From Cohnella mopanensis (GTDB lineage Bacteria; Bacillota; Bacilli; Paenibacillales; Paenibacillaceae): DNA of 64,000 bases. The notes below the pieces were generated by a model. The model did no database searches, was not told the origin of the DNA, and saw only the letters and a program-made list of their open reading frames with translations. Both the position numbers and the translations under genes were made by a program. Location: assembly GCF_022352055.1 (NCBI RefSeq), contig NZ_JAKRWM010000017.1, positions 1 to 64,000 of the forward strand. The letters are read 5' to 3'. Shown here in pieces: positions 7,705 through 16,110 of the stretch (the first letter of the stretch is position 1; the number at the start of each line of letters is the position of its first letter).

Positions 7705-9165
7705 CTAAGACAGTGCCGGACGCAGGTCATGAAACCCGGTTTGGCTTTCGAATGCGTGCGCCGCTCTCAGTACCGTCCGCTCGTCGAACGGTTTGCCGAT
7801 AATTTGCAATCCGACTGGCAAGCCGTCCGCCGTTCCGCATGGAATGCTGATCGCAGGCACTCCCGCCAAGCTGACGGGAATCGTACAAATATCATTCAAA
7901 TACATCGTAAGCGGATCGCCGACTTGCTCACCCAATTTGAACGCGGGAGTTGGCGCCGTCGGTCCGATAATTAAGTCGTATTTTTCGAACGCTTGATCGA
8001 AATCTTGCTTGATCAAAGTACGAACTTGCTGAGCTTTCTTATAATAAGCGTCATAATAACCCGAGCTAAGCGCATAAGTACCTAACATGATCCGGCGCTT
8101 TACTTCCGGCCCGAAACCTTCGCTGCGAGAACGACGGTACAGATCGATCAAATTAGCCGGATTGTCCGCCCGAACGCCGTAACGAACCCCGTCGAATCGA
8201 GCTAGATTGGAGGAAGCTTCGGAAGAAGCCAACAAATAATAAGTCGCGATGGCGTATTCCGTATGCGGAAGGGATACTTCCTCCCACACGGCGCCCATCG
8301 ATTCGAACACTTTTAACGCTTCCAGCACGCGTTCCTTCACTTGAGGATCGATGCCTTGCCCTAAATATTCCTTAGGAACGCCGATGCGCAAACCTTTGAC
8401 ATCACCCGTCAACGCGGACAAATAATCCGGAATATCCACTTTAGCTGATGTGGTATCCCTTTCGTCGTGACCTGCGATGGCTTGCAGGACATAAGCGGAA
8501 TCTTCAACGTTTTTCGTGATTGGGCCGATCTGGTCGAGAGACGATGCAAAAGCGACCAACCCGAATCGGGAAACGAGGCCATAGGTTGGTTTAAGTCCGA
8601 CAACCCCGCAGTAAGCCGCGGGCTGGCGGATGGATCCGCCCGTATCGGAACCTAACGTAAAGTAGACTTGCCCTGCAGCGACCGCAGCTGCCGATCCACC
8701 GCTGGAGCCGCCGGGTACGCGCTCTAAATCCCAAGGATTGCGAACGAGACCGTATGCGGAATTCTCATTCGATCCGCCCATAGCGAACTCGTCCATGTTC
8801 AACTTACCGATCGTGACGGACTGCGCGGCACGTAATTTCGTAACGACCGCCGCATCGTAGATCGGATCGTGGTTCTCAAGAAACTTGCTTCCGCAAGTCG
8901 TCCGCAAGCCTTCTGTGACGATGTTATCCTTGATGCCTGCGGGCACGCCGAATAACAAGCCCCGTTCTCCGCCCGCTGCAAGCTGAGCATCGAGCGCCTG
9001 AGCTTCTTTACGCGCTCCCTCTTCATTTAAAGCAAGGAAAGCGCCAATCTTGTCGTCCGTATCGGAAATCCGTTTAATGGAATGCTCCACCAGTTCGGCA
9101 ACGGATAATTGTTTATTTTGAAGACGATTATGTAGTTCGGCCAATCTCAAATCAAAAACCGACAT
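7705..9165 (-). CDS. gatA: Asp/Glu-tRNA(Asn/Gln) amidotransferase subunit A
   Basis: 486 residues. This is the amidase-signature subunit that releases ammonia from glutamine. The catalytic Ser-cisSer-Lys elements are visible: Lys in GIKDNIVTEG, the glycine/serine-rich PGGSSGGSAAAVAAGQ, and the nucleophile region GSDTGGSIRQPAA. It forms a heterotrimer with GatB and GatC in the cytoplasm and is needed where glutaminyl-tRNA synthetase is absent. Translation is linked to gatC (18 bases apart), with SD GGAGGAG. Confidence 0.97.
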   Translation of the reverse strand: MSVFDLRLAELHNRLQNKQLSVAELVEHSIKRISDTDDKIGAFLALNEEGARKEAQALDAQLAAGGERGLLFGVPAGIKDNIVTEGLRTTCGSKFLENHDPIYDAAVVTKLRAAQSVTIGKLNMDEFAMGGSNENSAYGLVRNPWDLERVPGGSSGGSAAAVAAGQVYFTLGSDTGGSIRQPAAYCGVVGLKPTYGLVSRFGLVAFASSLDQIGPITKNVEDSAYVLQAIAGHDERDTTSAKVDIPDYLSALTGDVKGLRIGVPKEYLGQGIDPQVKERVLEALKVFESMGAVWEEVSLPHTEYAIATYYLLASSEASSNLARFDGVRYGVRADNPANLIDLYRRSRSEGFGPEVKRRIMLGTYALSSGYYDAYYKKAQQVRTLIKQDFDQAFEKYDLIIGPTAPTPAFKLGEQVGDPLTMYLNDICTIPVSLAGVPAISIPCGTADGLPVGLQIIGKPFDERTVLRAAHAFESQTGFHDLRPALS

Positions 9166-9183
9166 GCTAGCTCCTCCTAATCT

Positions 9184-9471
9184 TTATTCCAGAACCGCCG
9201 GCACTTTAAATTGCCCGTCCTCTTCTTCCGGTGCATTGAGAAGTACTTTCTCAATCGGCCAAGAAGGCTTAACGACATCTTCCCTCATCACGTTGGCGAG
9301 AGGCAGTACGTGGCTGGTCGGTTCGATGCCCTCCGTGTCCAGCTGGTTTAATTTCTCGGCATATTTCAGAATAGCGTTTAATTGTCCCGCGAATTGTTCT
9401 TTCTCCGCATCGGACAGCTCTAAACGCGCCAGATTGGCAACATGCTCGACTTCTTTAATCGTGATACTCAT
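9184..9471 (-). CDS. gatC: Asp/Glu-tRNA(Asn/Gln) amidotransferase subunit C
   Basis: 95 residues, typical of GatC. N-terminal helical region 'EVEHVANLARLELSDAEKEQF' and the linker 'GIEPTSHVLPLANVMREDVV' are family hallmarks; the C-terminal part wraps around GatA and GatB. First gene of the operon, with AAGGAGGG before the ATG and a strong promoter 45 bases upstream. Confidence 0.96.
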   Translation of the reverse strand: MSITIKEVEHVANLARLELSDAEKEQFAGQLNAILKYAEKLNQLDTEGIEPTSHVLPLANVMREDVVKPSWPIEKVLLNAPEEEDGQFKVPAVLE

Positions 9472-9516
9472 GCTTGTATAACCCTCCTTATTTCCGCATA
9501 TCCGCTCATTCTTTTC

Positions 9517-9545
9517 ATTATATCGGACAAACTAAGGGAACTCAA
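9517..9545 (-). promoter_or_regulatory. gatCAB promoter
   Basis: On the minus strand: -35 TTGAGT (9540-9545), exactly 17-nt spacer, -10 TATAAT (9517-9522). Transcription would start near 9510, giving a leader of about 40 bases. Confidence 0.75.
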
Positions 9546-9592
9546 TGACAGGTAAATGCTTTAAGGTATCGGAAAACGGTTAAAATAAGACG

Positions 9593-9619
9593 ATGAATGC
9601 CGACGTTAGGAGGGATTAA
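9593..9619 (+). other. Eight-codon upstream reading frame containing the SD of the EAL gene
   Basis: ATG at 9593 opens an eight-codon frame (MNADVRRD) with two consecutive AGG arginine codons. Those two codons are themselves the AGGAGG SD of the EAL gene. It stops at 9617-9619, one base before an in-frame ATA codon of the EAL frame. Translation of this frame would cover the SD; whether it is used is not known. Confidence 0.3.
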
Positions 9620-10697
9620 CATACCCCGTTACCATAGCGCAGTGGGCTCAGCTCCATTAAGGGATTACGGACTCGTAGAATTCGCCTCGGACGATCCGGT
9701 AACTCTTAAGACGTTAAATGAAGCCATTATCGAGTGTGCCACCTCTCCCAATGAGGATAACGCTCTTGCTTTACGTTATGACAATCAACAGATGCTGCTC
9801 AAACTGATGAGCAAGCTGCAGAGAACAATAGAGAAGCGAAATGCCCACAACGTGCAATGCCGAATTTCATACGATACCGATCAATTGGAAAATGAGGACG
9901 CGAGCATCGAAAGCCATAACGACGGCTGGATCTCGCTTTCCGAGCTGTTCGGCGAAGTTGGTGGCAGAAGCGTGTCCGATTATATCTTGTATCGCTTGTT
10001 CACGACTTATTTGCAGCCTATCGTTCTGCCCAGCGGCAAGGCTGTCGGATATGAGTTTCTGTTGCGCCCGTTGCCGGAGCAATCTCCATTTCGTCCGGCG
10101 GAGCTGTTCGAGGAAGCCCGAAGGATCGGGCAGCATTCTTATCTGGATAGGGCGGCCAGACATTCCGCGATTCAAATGGGAGCTTCTCACCTCCCATCCG
10201 GCATGAAGCGATTCGTCAACTTTCTTCCTTCCTCCTTGCATCAACCGAAAACTTGCCTTAAAAGCACTTTCGAGACTATCCGGCAATCCGGAACCGACCC
10301 GCGCGATTACGTATTCGAAGTGATGGAAACCGAGCCTCTCGATGATCCTCGGCTTCAGAACGTGTTCGAAGTCTACCGCCAAGAAGGAGTTCATCTTGCC
10401 CTCGACGATGTGGGCTCGGGATTCGCGACATTAGATATTGTAGACGAATTACGGCCCGATTACGTGAAAATGGATCGAAGATGGGTCAGTAGCTGCGAGG
10501 GCGATCCGCAAAAACAGCGATATATCGATCGGCTGCTTGAACGAGTATCCCGGTTTCACGGTGTTGTGCTGGCGGAAGGCGTAGAGCGTCAGGAAGAGTG
10601 GGACTACTTAAAAAACGCGGGAGTACCTTTGTTTCAAGGTTATCTGTTCGGCCGCGCAACTCCGATACCAACGGAAATCCCTGTCGAAGCAAGGTAG
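9597..10697 (+). CDS. EAL-domain c-di-GMP phosphodiesterase
   Basis: 366 residues from the first ATG. The N-terminal 140 residues match no domain I know; the EAL domain spans about 140-360. All catalytic positions look intact: Glu in GYEFLLRP (the EAL motif read as EFL), Asn in NFLPSSL, Glu in FEVMETEPL, the Asp pair in ALDDVGSGFATL, Lys in DYVKMDRRW, Glu in LAEGVERQEE and Gln in FQGYLFGRATP. This suggests an active enzyme cleaving c-di-GMP to pGpG. There is no membrane segment. The start is unclear: an ideal AGGAGG (9608-9613) lies inside the frame and is spaced seven bases from ATA (9621), whereas the ATG at 9597 has no SD. A terminator follows. Confidence 0.88.
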   Translation: MPTLGGINIPRYHSAVGSAPLRDYGLVEFASDDPVTLKTLNEAIIECATSPNEDNALALRYDNQQMLLKLMSKLQRTIEKRNAHNVQCRISYDTDQLENEDASIESHNDGWISLSELFGEVGGRSVSDYILYRLFTTYLQPIVLPSGKAVGYEFLLRPLPEQSPFRPAELFEEARRIGQHSYLDRAARHSAIQMGASHLPSGMKRFVNFLPSSLHQPKTCLKSTFETIRQSGTDPRDYVFEVMETEPLDDPRLQNVFEVYRQEGVHLALDDVGSGFATLDIVDELRPDYVKMDRRWVSSCEGDPQKQRYIDRLLERVSRFHGVVLAEGVERQEEWDYLKNAGVPLFQGYLFGRATPIPTEIPVEAR

Positions 10698-10746
10698 AAA
10701 AAGCACCGGAAGCCTCTTGTAAGCAAGAGATTTCCGGTGCTTTTTG
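10698..10746. terminator. Bidirectional terminator after the EAL gene
   Basis: AAAAAGCACCGGAA and TTCCGGTGCTTTTT arms, extended by CTCTTG/CAAGAG, enclose a four-base loop. It serves the EAL gene and the converging IDEAL-domain gene. Confidence 0.85.
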
Positions 10747-10789
10747 GAGTGCGAATACCGTTACGTTACGCTTTCGGCATCGTCTTAGG

Positions 10790-11173
10790 TTAGATCCATG
10801 CTTTTAAGTTGACTTGCCGAATAAATTCCTCGCGACTCAGCACTTCCTTGCTGGACTCTTCGACAATCTCTTCCTCTTCCTTGCCACCGTTCATGATACG
10901 CTTGAAAAGTTCTTCGTTTCGGGTAACCAAAGCGAAGTCGATCAAGGCTTCTCTCTCGATCCGCTCTACTTCAAGCTCCATCAAGGTTTCTTCTAATTCA
11001 ATATCTTCGCCTGGCACGTAAAACTGTCTATTGGCTTTCGGTACACGAATAATATAATCAAAAGCGCTATCGTTATTGCGGTCATAAGCGATAACATACC
11101 CATATTCGCCCAAGGGCAAATTTTGCTCAAACCGGTCATCCACGATGATAATTTTCTCTCCCAGCTTCAGCAT
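10790..11173 (-). CDS. IDEAL-domain protein
   Basis: 127 residues. Residues 1-60 form a beta-rich module (GEKIIIVDDRF ... YDYIIRVP-like strands). Residues 70-100 match the IDEAL domain pattern (EALIDFALVTRNEELFKRIM), a short helical motif found at the C-terminus of several Firmicute proteins and thought to mediate protein contacts. The acidic stretch GKEEEEIVEESS follows. No enzymatic motif. Single gene with good SD (GGGGAG eight bases before ATG). Function unknown. Confidence 0.65.
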   Translation of the reverse strand: MLKLGEKIIIVDDRFEQNLPLGEYGYVIAYDRNNDSAFDYIIRVPKANRQFYVPGEDIELEETLMELEVERIEREALIDFALVTRNEELFKRIMNGGKEEEEIVEESSKEVLSREEFIRQVNLKAWI

Positions 11174-11274
11174 ACCGATTCTCCCCTTCCATGTTTCCGG
11201 TAATACTACTATCCTACTAAAAAAGCATTACCTTATGCAAATGGAGTCGTATTTATGCTGTCTACGAGAGTAAT

Positions 11275-12048
11275 CTATCCCTTTTTCCTTAAGACCGCTC
11301 CTTTTGCCGCAACCGTTAACAGCGTCGCGATGCTGATCACCGTAACGATAGCGGAGCCTGCCCAGCTCGGCGAACTTCCCGTAGTCAGCTTGGAGATCGC
11401 CGCGGCGTCGAGTCCGGATGGCAGCCATGAAAGCTTGTTATCGAATAAGCCATGAACCAACTGCAGAACGATCGCGCCGCCAAAGGTGATAAAAGCGGCA
11501 GCCGCGGGAGAACGGAGCAAAGCGCTGGTCATAATCGTAACCGTACCGATGAACACGAGCCAGATATAATACAGAAGCGCAGAGATAAGGACGTCTCCCG
11601 AATTCGGAACGCCGATTAATAGATTCGTGTAGTACCACGATCCGCCAAACCCTAAACCGAACGCAATCGAGACGATCAGGCAAAGCATGACCCATTTGGA
11701 CGCCACGTAAGCTAACGGAGAGACGGGTTTGACGAGAATCCAATCCGCAGTGCCGTTCCGCTTCTCTCCGGCAATCGTTCCCATGAACGCCAGACATACG
11801 GCTAGCAGTCCCACCGTTCCGAACTGGCTGATCGTTTGCCCCAATACCTCCCCGGGAGTTGGAACCGGGATTTGGATAAGCGTGCCTTCAGGCAGATTGC
11901 CGGCGGAGGCAAGGATGTCCGGCATGAACTTCGCCGTAAGCGGTTGAAGGAATCCTAGCAAGAGGAATACCGCCGGCAACCAAATCAACTTAGCCGTGCG
12001 GAGGGCTTCGCGCCATTCTTTGTGAAGCAATATTCCGAAGCCGCTCAT
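11275..12048 (-). CDS. yxlG: ABC-2 type transporter permease, YxlG-like
   Basis: 257 residues with six hydrophobic segments (about 20-40, 75-95, 107-130, 150-175, 180-205, 228-250), the architecture of single-subunit ABC-2 permeases. The loop near residues 92-105 (EKRNGTADWILVKPVSP) is the typical cytosolic coupling region. It starts four bases inside the ATPase gene, so the two are translationally coupled. Its place as the last gene after sigY-like and small membrane genes matches yxlG in the B. subtilis sigY operon, where the substrate is unknown. Confidence 0.8.
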   Translation of the reverse strand: MSGFGILLHKEWREALRTAKLIWLPAVFLLLGFLQPLTAKFMPDILASAGNLPEGTLIQIPVPTPGEVLGQTISQFGTVGLLAVCLAFMGTIAGEKRNGTADWILVKPVSPLAYVASKWVMLCLIVSIAFGLGFGGSWYYTNLLIGVPNSGDVLISALLYYIWLVFIGTVTIMTSALLRSPAAAAFITFGGAIVLQLVHGLFDNKLSWLPSGLDAAAISKLTTGSSPSWAGSAIVTVISIATLLTVAAKGAVLRKKG

Positions 12049-12956
12049 GCCTGCACCGCCTCAACGAACCATTGTTCGAGCGATTTACGGCTAACCTCGA
12101 AGGTCAGCAGCTTTACTCCTTCATCCAAGGCGCTCCGCAGCACCTTATCCCTTACGGAATCCATTTCGTCCGTGTGAACGCGACATTGGCTCTTCCCGCC
12201 GTCCACCTTCGTCACGCCCTGAATCCGCTCAATTCTTCCGAGCCAATTATTCGCTTTTTCTCCTTCTTCTACGACGATATTCAAGTAGGGGGCGCCCGCG
12301 GCTTGGCGCAGTTGTTCGATCTCCCCCTGCATCATGACTCGACCGCGATTCATTAAGATCAGCTCATCGCAAACTTGCTCCGCGTCGTGAAGAACATGGG
12401 TGGAGAGTACGATCGTCATCTCCCGCTTCCAATTGTCCAGCATCGTGAGTACGTCACGTCTTCCTATCGGATCCAAAGCGGAAACGGGCTCGTCCAACAG
12501 AAGCAAGCGCGGACGATGAACGACGGCCTGAGCCAGTCCCAGACGCTGCTTCATACCTCCGGAATAACCGGAAACGCGACGATTCGCTGCTTCTTTCAAC
12601 CCTGCCGCTTCCAGCAATTCTTTACCGCGCTCCGCCGCTTCCTTGGAGGACAAGCCGCATAACCTGCCGGCGGTAACCATCGTTTCGAATCCGGTCATCC
12701 AACCGAAAAACGCGGGATGCTGCGGGAGGAACCCCATCCAACGTCGCCTGTCGGAGCTTAGATCGCTATTCATGACGAGCGTGCCGGACGTCGGATCCAA
12801 CAAACCCGCTAATAGGGATAACGTCGTCGTTTTACCCGCTCCGTTAGGCCCCAGCAAGGCGATGCAACGATTCTCGCCGATGACGAAGCTGGCTTGGCTG
12901 AGCGCATCTGTTTTTCCGTATTTGCGAGATAACCCTTCTGCCTTTAGTAGGTTCAT
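12045..12956 (-). CDS. yxlF: ABC transporter ATP-binding protein, YxlF-like
   Basis: 303 residues. Walker A GPNGAGKTT (about 35-43), signature YSGGMKQRL (about 132-140), Walker B LLLLDEPVSALD (about 150-161) and the switch His in LSTHVLHD. The C-terminal 80 residues form the extra domain common in ABC-2 exporters. It pairs with the downstream permease. The operon context (ECF sigma factor, three small membrane or anti-sigma-type proteins, ABC pair) corresponds to sigY-yxlC-yxlD-yxlE-yxlF-yxlG. Confidence 0.88.
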   Translation of the reverse strand: MNLLKAEGLSRKYGKTDALSQASFVIGENRCIALLGPNGAGKTTTLSLLAGLLDPTSGTLVMNSDLSSDRRRWMGFLPQHPAFFGWMTGFETMVTAGRLCGLSSKEAAERGKELLEAAGLKEAANRRVSGYSGGMKQRLGLAQAVVHRPRLLLLDEPVSALDPIGRRDVLTMLDNWKREMTIVLSTHVLHDAEQVCDELILMNRGRVMMQGEIEQLRQAAGAPYLNIVVEEGEKANNWLGRIERIQGVTKVDGGKSQCRVHTDEMDSVRDKVLRSALDEGVKLLTFEVSRKSLEQWFVEAVQA

Positions 12957-12958
12957 AG

Positions 12959-13153
12959 TCAGCTCTCCTTCCTTCCGAACGCGAAAAACAAGATCGGTCC
13001 AACGATATTAACGAGAACGATCACCGGAACCCATACCCACTTCTTCCCCCGAACGGAATCCATCCGGAATAAAAACGTTAATGCCGTCACCATCAAAATA
13101 AGCTGGATGAGGACCACCGGAAGCAATATCATTAGAAGATCTGATTTATCCAT
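12959..13153 (-). CDS. yxlE: Small PLDc_N-type membrane protein, YxlE-like
   Basis: 64 residues from the ATG at 13153 (GGAGGG seven bases upstream; the longer frame has none). Two transmembrane helices (about 6-27 and 40-58) separated by MDSVRGKKWVWVP, the pattern of the phospholipase-D N-terminal (PLDc_N) small membrane family. In B. subtilis YxlD and YxlE together restrain SigY at the membrane. It ends two bases before the ATPase gene. Confidence 0.75.
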   Translation of the reverse strand: MDKSDLLMILLPVVLIQLILMVTALTFLFRMDSVRGKKWVWVPVIVLVNIVGPILFFAFGRKES

Positions 13154-13171
13154 CGTTATTCCCTCCATCCT

Positions 13172-13402
13172 TTAGTCTGTTTCTCCTTCTGCTTCAAGCT
13201 TGCGTTTGCGTTTTCTCCGCCACTGCAACAGCAAGTATACGAGCGTTGGACTCGGAAATTGCGTCAATCCCCATAGTCCCCAGAACCATGCTCTTCCTCC
13301 CCGGTTTCGGGCATGTATGAACAGTACCGTGCTCTGCGCCAGCAACAGAAGTCCGATGAAGGTCCACAACCACCAGTTCCCCTGCATGGATGCTTCAGTC
13401 AT
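13172..13402 (-). CDS. yxlD: Small membrane protein, YxlD-like (SigY anti-sigma component)
   Basis: 76 residues from the ATG at 13402. The open frame extends further but there the yxlC coding sequence is used. Two hydrophobic stretches (about 10-30 and 37-57) and a strongly basic tail (RRKRKRK). It overlaps the upstream gene by eight bases and has GGGG nine bases before its ATG. By position it is yxlD, whose product is the main SigY anti-sigma factor in B. subtilis; here that role is inferred. Confidence 0.7.
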   Translation of the reverse strand: MTEASMQGNWWLWTFIGLLLLAQSTVLFIHARNRGGRAWFWGLWGLTQFPSPTLVYLLLQWRRKRKRKLEAEGETD

Positions 13403-13733
13403 AGGTCGACGCCCCTTTGCGCCAAGAAGCTTTAAATTCGTTAATCGCCAGGGGAATACCGACGATGACGGATATTCCTTGCAGCAGCCAAAACCAAGCC
13501 GATATTCCCGAGCCGAGGAAAAGAACGCCCGAAACAAGCGGCACCGCGACCGACCAGAAGAGGAGTAAATCTCGCCATAAGCGACGTCTCGTAACTTGGC
13601 GTTGTCTATGGACTAGAGATTCCCATACGTCTAGCGGTGCGGGAGTGACGGAATAGGTTTTCTCTAGCACTTCCCAATCTTGGCGCAAATCCGTAATGAG
13701 TTTATTGTCCTGATCTTGATCAGTAGGCTTCAT
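13395..13733 (-). CDS. yxlC: YxlC-like protein
   Basis: 112 residues. A charged N-terminal half (1-45) is followed by two membrane helices (about 50-68 and 74-93) and a short basic tail. Size, topology and position directly after the sigma factor fit yxlC. It overlaps the sigY stop by 14 bases, implying coupled translation and stoichiometric production with the sigma factor. Function in B. subtilis is unclear; a role in SigY control is inferred. Confidence 0.7.
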   Translation of the reverse strand: MKPTDQDQDNKLITDLRQDWEVLEKTYSVTPAPLDVWESLVHRQRQVTRRRLWRDLLLFWSVAVPLVSGVLFLGSGISAWFWLLQGISVIVGIPLAINEFKASWRKGASTYD

Positions 13734-14253
13734 CCTTGACTCGCTCCTCTCGGATTTTTCGAATAACGTAATGAACTCTCGATTTGACCGTGCCTGGCGG
13801 TAGGGACATCATCTGTCCGATTTCCTCGTAGGTGTATCCGTAATAATGCTTGAGCACAAGAGGAACCCGATCTTCATTCGCGAGCTTCTCCAGGCTTGAC
13901 AGTAGCTCGGTCCATTCCGCCCCTCGAGATTCCGTTTCCCATTGCAAAGCGGATATCTTTGATTGTTGTTTCAAGCTTTCGTGTTCCCGTTTGCGTTTAC
14001 GAAGAAAATCGAGATACAATCTCGTACCGATCGTAATGAGCCATGACGAGAACTTAGAGCTGCCGTCGTATCTATCGATTTTCTCGATCGCCCGAATCAT
14101 CGTCTCCTGGGTAATATCCTCCGCGAGAGTTCGATTCATCGTTGCTTTGAGTAAATAGTGAAACACGATTCCGTAATGCTCTCGGAGTAACGAAGCCAAC
14201 TCGGCAGGCGGGATTCGTCCGATGCGGGAGTTGTTTGGAGTGGATTTCGGCAT
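13720..14253 (-). CDS. sigY: ECF RNA polymerase sigma factor SigY
   Basis: 177 residues, close to the 178 of B. subtilis SigY. Region 2 spans about 22-95 with the -10-binding helix AEDITQETMIRAIEKIDRYDGSSKFSSWL and 'RLYLDFLRKRKRE'; region 4 (about 115-170) has the HTH YTYEEIGQMMSLPPGTVKSRVHYVIRKIR. The five following genes match yxlC-D-E-F-G, so the whole six-gene operon is present. A TGAACG...CGTA promoter upstream suggests autoregulation, as with most ECF factors. Confidence 0.87.
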   Translation of the reverse strand: MPKSTPNNSRIGRIPPAELASLLREHYGIVFHYLLKATMNRTLAEDITQETMIRAIEKIDRYDGSSKFSSWLITIGTRLYLDFLRKRKREHESLKQQSKISALQWETESRGAEWTELLSSLEKLANEDRVPLVLKHYYGYTYEEIGQMMSLPPGTVKSRVHYVIRKIREERVKDEAY

Positions 14254-14309
14254 AGGTTTGACTCCCGCCTCCTTCTGAGATTCGCGTTGTTCGCGATGGG
14301 TTCAATTAA

Positions 14310-14335
14310 TACGTTTCCCGATCGCAAATCGTTCA
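14310..14335 (-). promoter_or_regulatory. Candidate SigY-type ECF promoter of the sigY operon
   Basis: On the minus strand: TGAACG (14330-14335), 16-nt spacer, CGTA (14310-14313). The TGAAC / CGT pair with a 16-nt spacer is the usual ECF pattern. The start would lie about 50 bases before the sigY ATG. Confidence 0.55.
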
Positions 14336-14340
14336 AGCCA

Positions 14341-14384
14341 AAATAAAAAAACAACGATAGCCATTTTCTGGGTACCGTTGTTGA
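14341..14384 (-). terminator. Terminator of the M24 peptidase gene
   Basis: On the minus strand the arms AACAACGGTACC and GGCTATCGTTGTT enclose an eight-base loop and run into seven T residues. It separates the peptidase from the sigY promoter. Confidence 0.8.
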
Positions 14385-14401
14385 GAAAATACAGGATATT
14401 C

Positions 14402-15610
14402 TCAAGGCAATACAAAAATCTTCTCCGGAGACACCGTTAATGCCTTGCAGCCGGTTTCCGTAATCAGATACGTGTTCTCTACGCCGACGACGCCTCGTCC
14501 CGGAAACGTGAATTTGGGTTCGACGGCGATCGTCATTCCGGGTTCCAACGGGGCTCGAAAACCTTTGGCAAGCACAGGCCACTCGTCAATCTCGAGTCCG
14601 ATCCCATGCCCCAGAAATTTTACTTGGTCACGGCCAAACCCCATGAAATGCTCCGACAATCCTGCAGCCTTAGCCATCTCTACGGCTTGGAAATAAATCT
14701 CCTCGGGGATAACGCCCGGACAAAGCGACTGCTCGCTCATCCTCATGATCTCCGCGGCGGTATCGTAAGCGGCACGAAGATCGGAATCAAGCTCGCCTAT
14801 CACGGCCGTACGCGTCTGGTCGATCACGTATCCGTCGATGCAGCAGCCAATATCGATCAGAATCGGTTCATTTCGGCCGATCGGGCGAAGGCTAACGCTC
14901 TTCGGAGCGGCCGGAGACAATCCCCTCCCCCCCGCGGGACCATCGAAATACGAAGGCTCCGCTGCCGCTTCTCCCGCCGCAACGATACCGGTCATAATCT
15001 CTTGGTTGTAATTGCGCATCCTCATTAATCCAATATGCTCGTTTCTACGAATCGAGTATTCGATCTCGGCCATCAATTCCAGCTCCGTCATACCTTCTCG
15101 CAAGCTAGCCAAGCCCGTCTCAAGAGCAACCGCAACGACTTCCGCCGCTTTAGCGATGCGCTCGATTTCATAAGGAGATTTCACGCTGCGAACATTCCTT
15201 AGCAACGCCGATGCATCCGTCAACTTGGCTTGAGGAATCGCTTCCGCGAACCGCAAATACAGTTGAGCAGGCATCACGTCAAGATCGGCACCGATGGAAG
15301 GCAAAGGATCGGACAGTGAAAATAGATCCGGGTAATCTGACGACAGTTGATTGCCGAAAGCACGGAATGAGGCTAACTCCTTTGTTGGCACTCGCGATTC
15401 CGCAAGCGCCCGGGCAACGCTTCTTCTAACATAAAAGGTAGGTTCACCTTCAACGGGAATAAACACATAACCGGTTTGCATGGAACCGGTGAAATAGTAA
15501 ATGCCGACGTTCTGCGAAACCAAACAGCCCGTCCATCCATTCTCTGCTAGTTTACGCTGCATCCTGATTTTGCGGTTTGACCACTCGTCTTGAGCTGGAA
15601 AAGCATGCAT
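14402..15610 (-). CDS. M24 family metallopeptidase (Xaa-Pro aminopeptidase type)
   Basis: 402 residues. An N-terminal creatinase-like domain (about 1-150) precedes a pita-bread M24 domain. The dinuclear metal ligands are visible: Asp in LIDIGCCIDGYVIDQTRT (two aspartates), His in FLGHGIGLEIDEWP, and two glutamates in AVEPKF and GVENTYLI. This predicts cleavage of an N-terminal residue preceding proline, in the cytoplasm. ATG 15610 has GGGG nine bases upstream. Alone in its transcription unit, with a terminator before sigY. Could also be a creatinase-like hydrolase. Confidence 0.87.
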   Translation of the reverse strand: MHAFPAQDEWSNRKIRMQRKLAENGWTGCLVSQNVGIYYFTGSMQTGYVFIPVEGEPTFYVRRSVARALAESRVPTKELASFRAFGNQLSSDYPDLFSLSDPLPSIGADLDVMPAQLYLRFAEAIPQAKLTDASALLRNVRSVKSPYEIERIAKAAEVVAVALETGLASLREGMTELELMAEIEYSIRRNEHIGLMRMRNYNQEIMTGIVAAGEAAAEPSYFDGPAGGRGLSPAAPKSVSLRPIGRNEPILIDIGCCIDGYVIDQTRTAVIGELDSDLRAAYDTAAEIMRMSEQSLCPGVIPEEIYFQAVEMAKAAGLSEHFMGFGRDQVKFLGHGIGLEIDEWPVLAKGFRAPLEPGMTIAVEPKFTFPGRGVVGVENTYLITETGCKALTVSPEKIFVLP

Positions 15611-15781
15611 GTCTTAGCGCCCCTTTATTGTCCTTGCACTCGTCATTATTACAACAAAGAAGAAGCATGTCGTCAACCGAGTGAAAGAAACCTCTCGGCA
15701 TAAACAGCTTCCAAACGTGAACCCATAGCGAACCGATAGAGGTCGACAATGCCGCAATGTGGTCGATAACATGGGGATTAG

Positions 15782-15885
15782 GGAGAATTACTAGCGGTTT
15801 CGGATTAGCGGTTTTGCATGCCATTATTGCCTGCAACGGGGCTAATAGTAGTCACTATCGGGCGGGGCTGTCGTTGAGAGGGGCT
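15782..15885 (+). repeat. Intergenic direct repeat, copy 1
   Basis: About 90-100 bp shared with copy 2 (16111-16200), beginning AGAGAATTA and including the block TTATTGCCTGCAACGGGG and the end TTGAGAGGGG. Copy 1 carries a small internal insertion near 15795-15815. Confidence 0.8.
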
Positions 15886-15954
15886 CACGATGTTTTGATA
15901 GCGACATTTTGATAGTGATGGTTTGATAGTGATGTTGGTATACGCGCACTCGTT

Positions 15955-15975
15955 AGCGGCATTTCTTGCCGTTAT
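15955..15975. repeat. Short inverted repeat of a local family
   Basis: TAGCGGCA and TGCCGTTA arms around a five-base loop. A related unit sits at 16068-16087 (AGTGGCA / TGCCGTAA) and GCCGTTAT recurs at about 16019 and 16134. It resembles a REP-like palindromic family scattered in this intergenic region. Confidence 0.5.
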
Positions 15976-16110
15976 TTGTTGAAAAATAGGGGGTTGAAGG
16001 ATAGTAACAGATCTAAGGGCCGTTATATCTTTGGATTTTGACCAAATCCAGCCATTTCATGGATTATAGTGGCATTCGCTGCCGTAATGCACTCTATAAC
16101 AAAGAGTTTA

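Noticed and set aside
15552..15836. 94-residue reading frame on the minus strand
   Set aside because: It overlaps the M24 peptidase start and lies mostly in the gene-free region; no SD, no recognisable domain.
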